A stretch of 7,074 bases of DNA, taken from the NCBI GenBank assembly GCA_903892365.1, contig CAITIF010000162.1, forward strand, positions 1 through 7,074. The letters run 5' to 3'. The stretch comes from an uncultured Pirellula sp. (GTDB lineage: Bacteria > Planctomycetota > Planctomycetia > Pirellulales > Pirellulaceae). Positions 5,819 through 7,074 of the stretch are shown piece by piece (positions within the stretch are counted from its first letter, which is position 1; every line of letters starts with the position of its first letter). Made by a program: the position numbers and the translations under genes. Below the pieces are notes generated by a model. It was not told where the DNA came from. It saw nothing but the letters and a program-made list of their open reading frames with translations, and did not search any database.

Positions 5819-6605
5819 TGGTAGGTGAAGTGGTAGGGGCCGTTGCAACTTCTGGTTTCGCAAAAAACGCTTTCGCATCCACCAACTGAAACTCGACTAA
5901 CATCGCTCCCACCTTTTCAATACGAGTGAAATCGTCGGACGATAATGCCCAATTCGTTAGCAGTTTGCTGGTTGCGATACTGTCGCGGCCTTTCGAATGT
6001 GTGATGCGTTGAATTTCGCTCGGAAAGAAACCGCTTTTAGCGATCTCACGATTAAGTGCTAAACGAGCAAATGGCGGCATAGGGCGATCAGAGTAAAAGG
6101 CATTTAAGCGTGCCGACCAATCGGCGAATTCGGCATACTGCAATAACGACGATGTTTGGTTCGGCTTAATGCATTTCGCGTGATACTCTAGCGATTCAGC
6201 AACAATCACCACCGTCATGGCGGACGATATGACCTTGGTCGATTCGGGCTTCGGCACCAAACGTTCTATTTCAGAGGGCGTAATTTGTTGCTGCACTTGA
6301 GCTTCGATCGATAAAATCTCATCCATGCCCATTCGCAATTGCATGTTTCGATCGCGATCCAACAAAATGATGCGACGCCCACCTGGATCAATTACCGTAA
6401 TGGACTTTTGACCAACTCGATCAAAATCATAGAAAACCCCTTCATGAAAAAGGGTCAACGTCTGCATCACAGGTTGCTTATTGTCCTCGAAATAGATATC
6501 CGTCTCGACACGGAAAGCCACTGGGGGCTCTTGTGCGGATAACATCGAAGCCAACAAACCTAAAAAACCAATGAAGAATATTTGCGACATCCAAGCTGTC
6601 GACAT
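5808..6605 (-). CDS. predicted secreted protein of unknown function
   Basis: I do not recognise a named family. The 265 residues start with a signal peptide: a hydrophobic stretch at about 9-22 (IFFIGFLGLLASML) and likely cleavage at LSA-QEPP near residue 24. The mature N-terminal part (28-90) reads as beta strands: FRVETDIYFEDNKQPVMQTLTLFHEGVFYDF is strand-rich with alternating hydrophobic residues, followed by VIDPGGRRIILLDRDRNMQL. This resembles outer-membrane-lipoprotein-like or periplasmic sensor domains that track a stored value, but only loosely. Residues 95-240 appear mostly helical, with a single Cys145. The tail (250-265) is Thr/Pro/Lys-rich. The first ATG (6605) is preferred because a GGGGA/ATGGA-like purine stretch precedes it; an ATG at residue 6 would also leave an intact signal. 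It is convergent with the glycosyltransferase and divergent from the aminotransferase. Confidence 0.85.
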   Translation of the reverse strand: MSTAWMSQIFFIGFLGLLASMLSAQEPPVAFRVETDIYFEDNKQPVMQTLTLFHEGVFYDFDRVGQKSITVIDPGGRRIILLDRDRNMQLRMGMDEILSIEAQVQQQITPSEIERLVPKPESTKVISSAMTVVIVAESLEYHAKCIKPNQTSSLLQYAEFADWSARLNAFYSDRPMPPFARLALNREIAKSGFFPSEIQRITHSKGRDSIATSKLLTNWALSSDDFTRIEKVGAMLVEFQLVDAKAFFAKPEVATAPTTSPTKRR

Positions 6606-6621
6606 GAATCCATTCCCCAGC

Positions 6622-6653
6622 CCAAAATAATTTTGGATAGACTATCCTTAGTC
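6622..6653. promoter_or_regulatory. three overlapping inverted repeats in a divergent promoter region
   Basis: CCAAAAT-A-ATTTTGG (6622-6636) is a perfect 15-base palindrome. It shares its last two bases with GGATAG-A-CTATCC (6635-6647), also perfect. A third pair, GACTA (6640-6644) and TAGTC (6649-6653) around TCCT, overlaps the second. The cluster starts 17 bases before the secreted-protein ATG on the minus strand and lies about 95 bases before the aminotransferase ATG at 6749. Operators for one or more dimeric regulators, or an AT-rich promoter core for the minus gene, are the likeliest readings. Confidence 0.5.
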
Positions 6654-6748
6654 CATCGAACCGAACTCGATCTGTTTCCGCGTGGATCGTAGCGAAACCC
6701 CCTGCTCGCGCGAAGAGAGAAACGGAAATTTGAAGCCAGCAATTATCT

Positions 6749-7074
6749 ATGAACCTATATCCACTGCATCCACCCTCGGCACCGGGCCATCCTTTTGCTC
6801 CCGATGTCGGTCCCTATTTACGGCAATTGGTTGAAGATGGGAGCTGGGCCAGCTATCTCGGCTCAGCGCTCGAACAACTTTCCGTTGCCGTCAAAGACTA
6901 TACAGGTTGCGACTCACTTCTTTGCAGCTCCGGTTCCATCGCTGTTGAGCTAGCATTGCGGGCCTGCAAGATTCAAGCTGGCGATGAAGTACTATTGGCG
7001 GGTTACGATTATCCAGGCAATTTTCGCTGCATCGAAGCGGTTGGTGCCTTGGCTGTGGTCGTGGACCTTGCCCC
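6749..7074 (+). CDS. DegT/DnrJ/EryC1/StrS-type aminotransferase, 5' part (cut by window end)
   Basis: The family consists of PLP-dependent fold-type I enzymes, mostly aminotransferases acting on nucleotide-linked keto sugars in surface polysaccharide or antibiotic sugar pathways. Only 108 codons are inside the window; relatives are usually about 350-450 residues. The visible part matches the family's N-terminal pattern: LEQLSVAVKDYTGCDSLLC (41-59), then SSGSIAVELALRAC (60-73), equivalent to the common TSGTAALHLAL PLP-phosphate loop. GDEVLLAGYDYPGN (78-91), equivalent to GDEVIVPAYTF, and GALAVVVDL (99-107), equivalent to GATPVFVDI, follow. The catalytic lysine lies beyond the window, so activity cannot be judged. 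The ATG at 6749 gives a natural start with the usual N-terminal arm; there is no strong Shine-Dalgarno site. It is divergent from the secreted protein. A role with the nearby glycosyltransferase in glycan synthesis is possible but only inferred. Confidence 0.85.
   Translation, partial: MNLYPLHPPSAPGHPFAPDVGPYLRQLVEDGSWASYLGSALEQLSVAVKDYTGCDSLLCSSGSIAVELALRACKIQAGDEVLLAGYDYPGNFRCIEAVGALAVVVDLA

Noticed and set aside
6560..6742. Minus-strand 60-codon frame spanning the divergent promoter region
   Set aside because: It overlaps the secreted protein's start and signal peptide in another frame and has no domain or signal of its own.
1..7074. Mobile element, CRISPR array, toxin-antitoxin pair or phage-defence cluster
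   Set aside because: No transposase, integrase, nuclease, array-like spaced repeats or small paired genes were seen on either strand; gene content is chromosomal in style.

Overview
The window looks like a stretch of a planctomycete chromosome, probably from the Pirellulaceae. This is a judgement from protein style, not from a marker gene. It rests on several large lineage-restricted exported or membrane proteins, weak or absent Shine-Dalgarno sites before most genes, moderate GC, a dihydrouridine synthase with unusual motif variants, and a small candidate lipoprotein ending in an HPVPTRPVF-type tail. Only three of the genes can be assigned a family with confidence: a tRNA-dihydrouridine synthase, a family 2 glycosyltransferase and a DegT/DnrJ/EryC1/StrS-type aminotransferase.

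Layout. Positions 1-176 hold at most the tail of an upstream gene and an imperfect palindrome at 123-153. Positions 177-776 (minus) are a possible small lipoprotein whose 5' part overlaps a strongly structured DNA segment at 688-740. Position 821 starts the plus-strand dihydrouridine synthase. After a 145-base gap comes a 589-residue exported protein (2103-3872, plus) with a helical body, a Gly/Met-rich linker and a Pro/Ala/Asp-rich repetitive tail. It converges on a four-helix membrane protein (3918-4568, minus). A divergent intergenic region (4569-4826) with a tight palindrome separates that gene from the glycosyltransferase (4827-5744, plus). The glycosyltransferase converges on a secreted protein of unknown function (5808-6605, minus) across a candidate bidirectional terminator. 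A second divergent region (6606-6748) contains three overlapping inverted repeats. It leads into the aminotransferase, which is cut by the window end (6749-7074, plus).

How the genes relate. Orientation alternates and there is no long operon; apart from the dihydrouridine synthase and the exported protein, neighbours are convergent or divergent. The glycosyltransferase and the sugar-aminotransferase-type gene could both serve cell-surface glycan or lipid-linked sugar synthesis, but a minus-strand gene separates them, so a shared pathway is only an inference. The dihydrouridine synthase is a housekeeping tRNA modification enzyme unrelated to the rest.

I found no tRNA, rRNA, CRISPR array, transposase or phage gene. 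I do not see a clear new multi-gene system. The items most worth a second look are the structured segments at 688-740 and 6622-6653, the repetitive exported protein, and the N-terminal extension of the glycosyltransferase.
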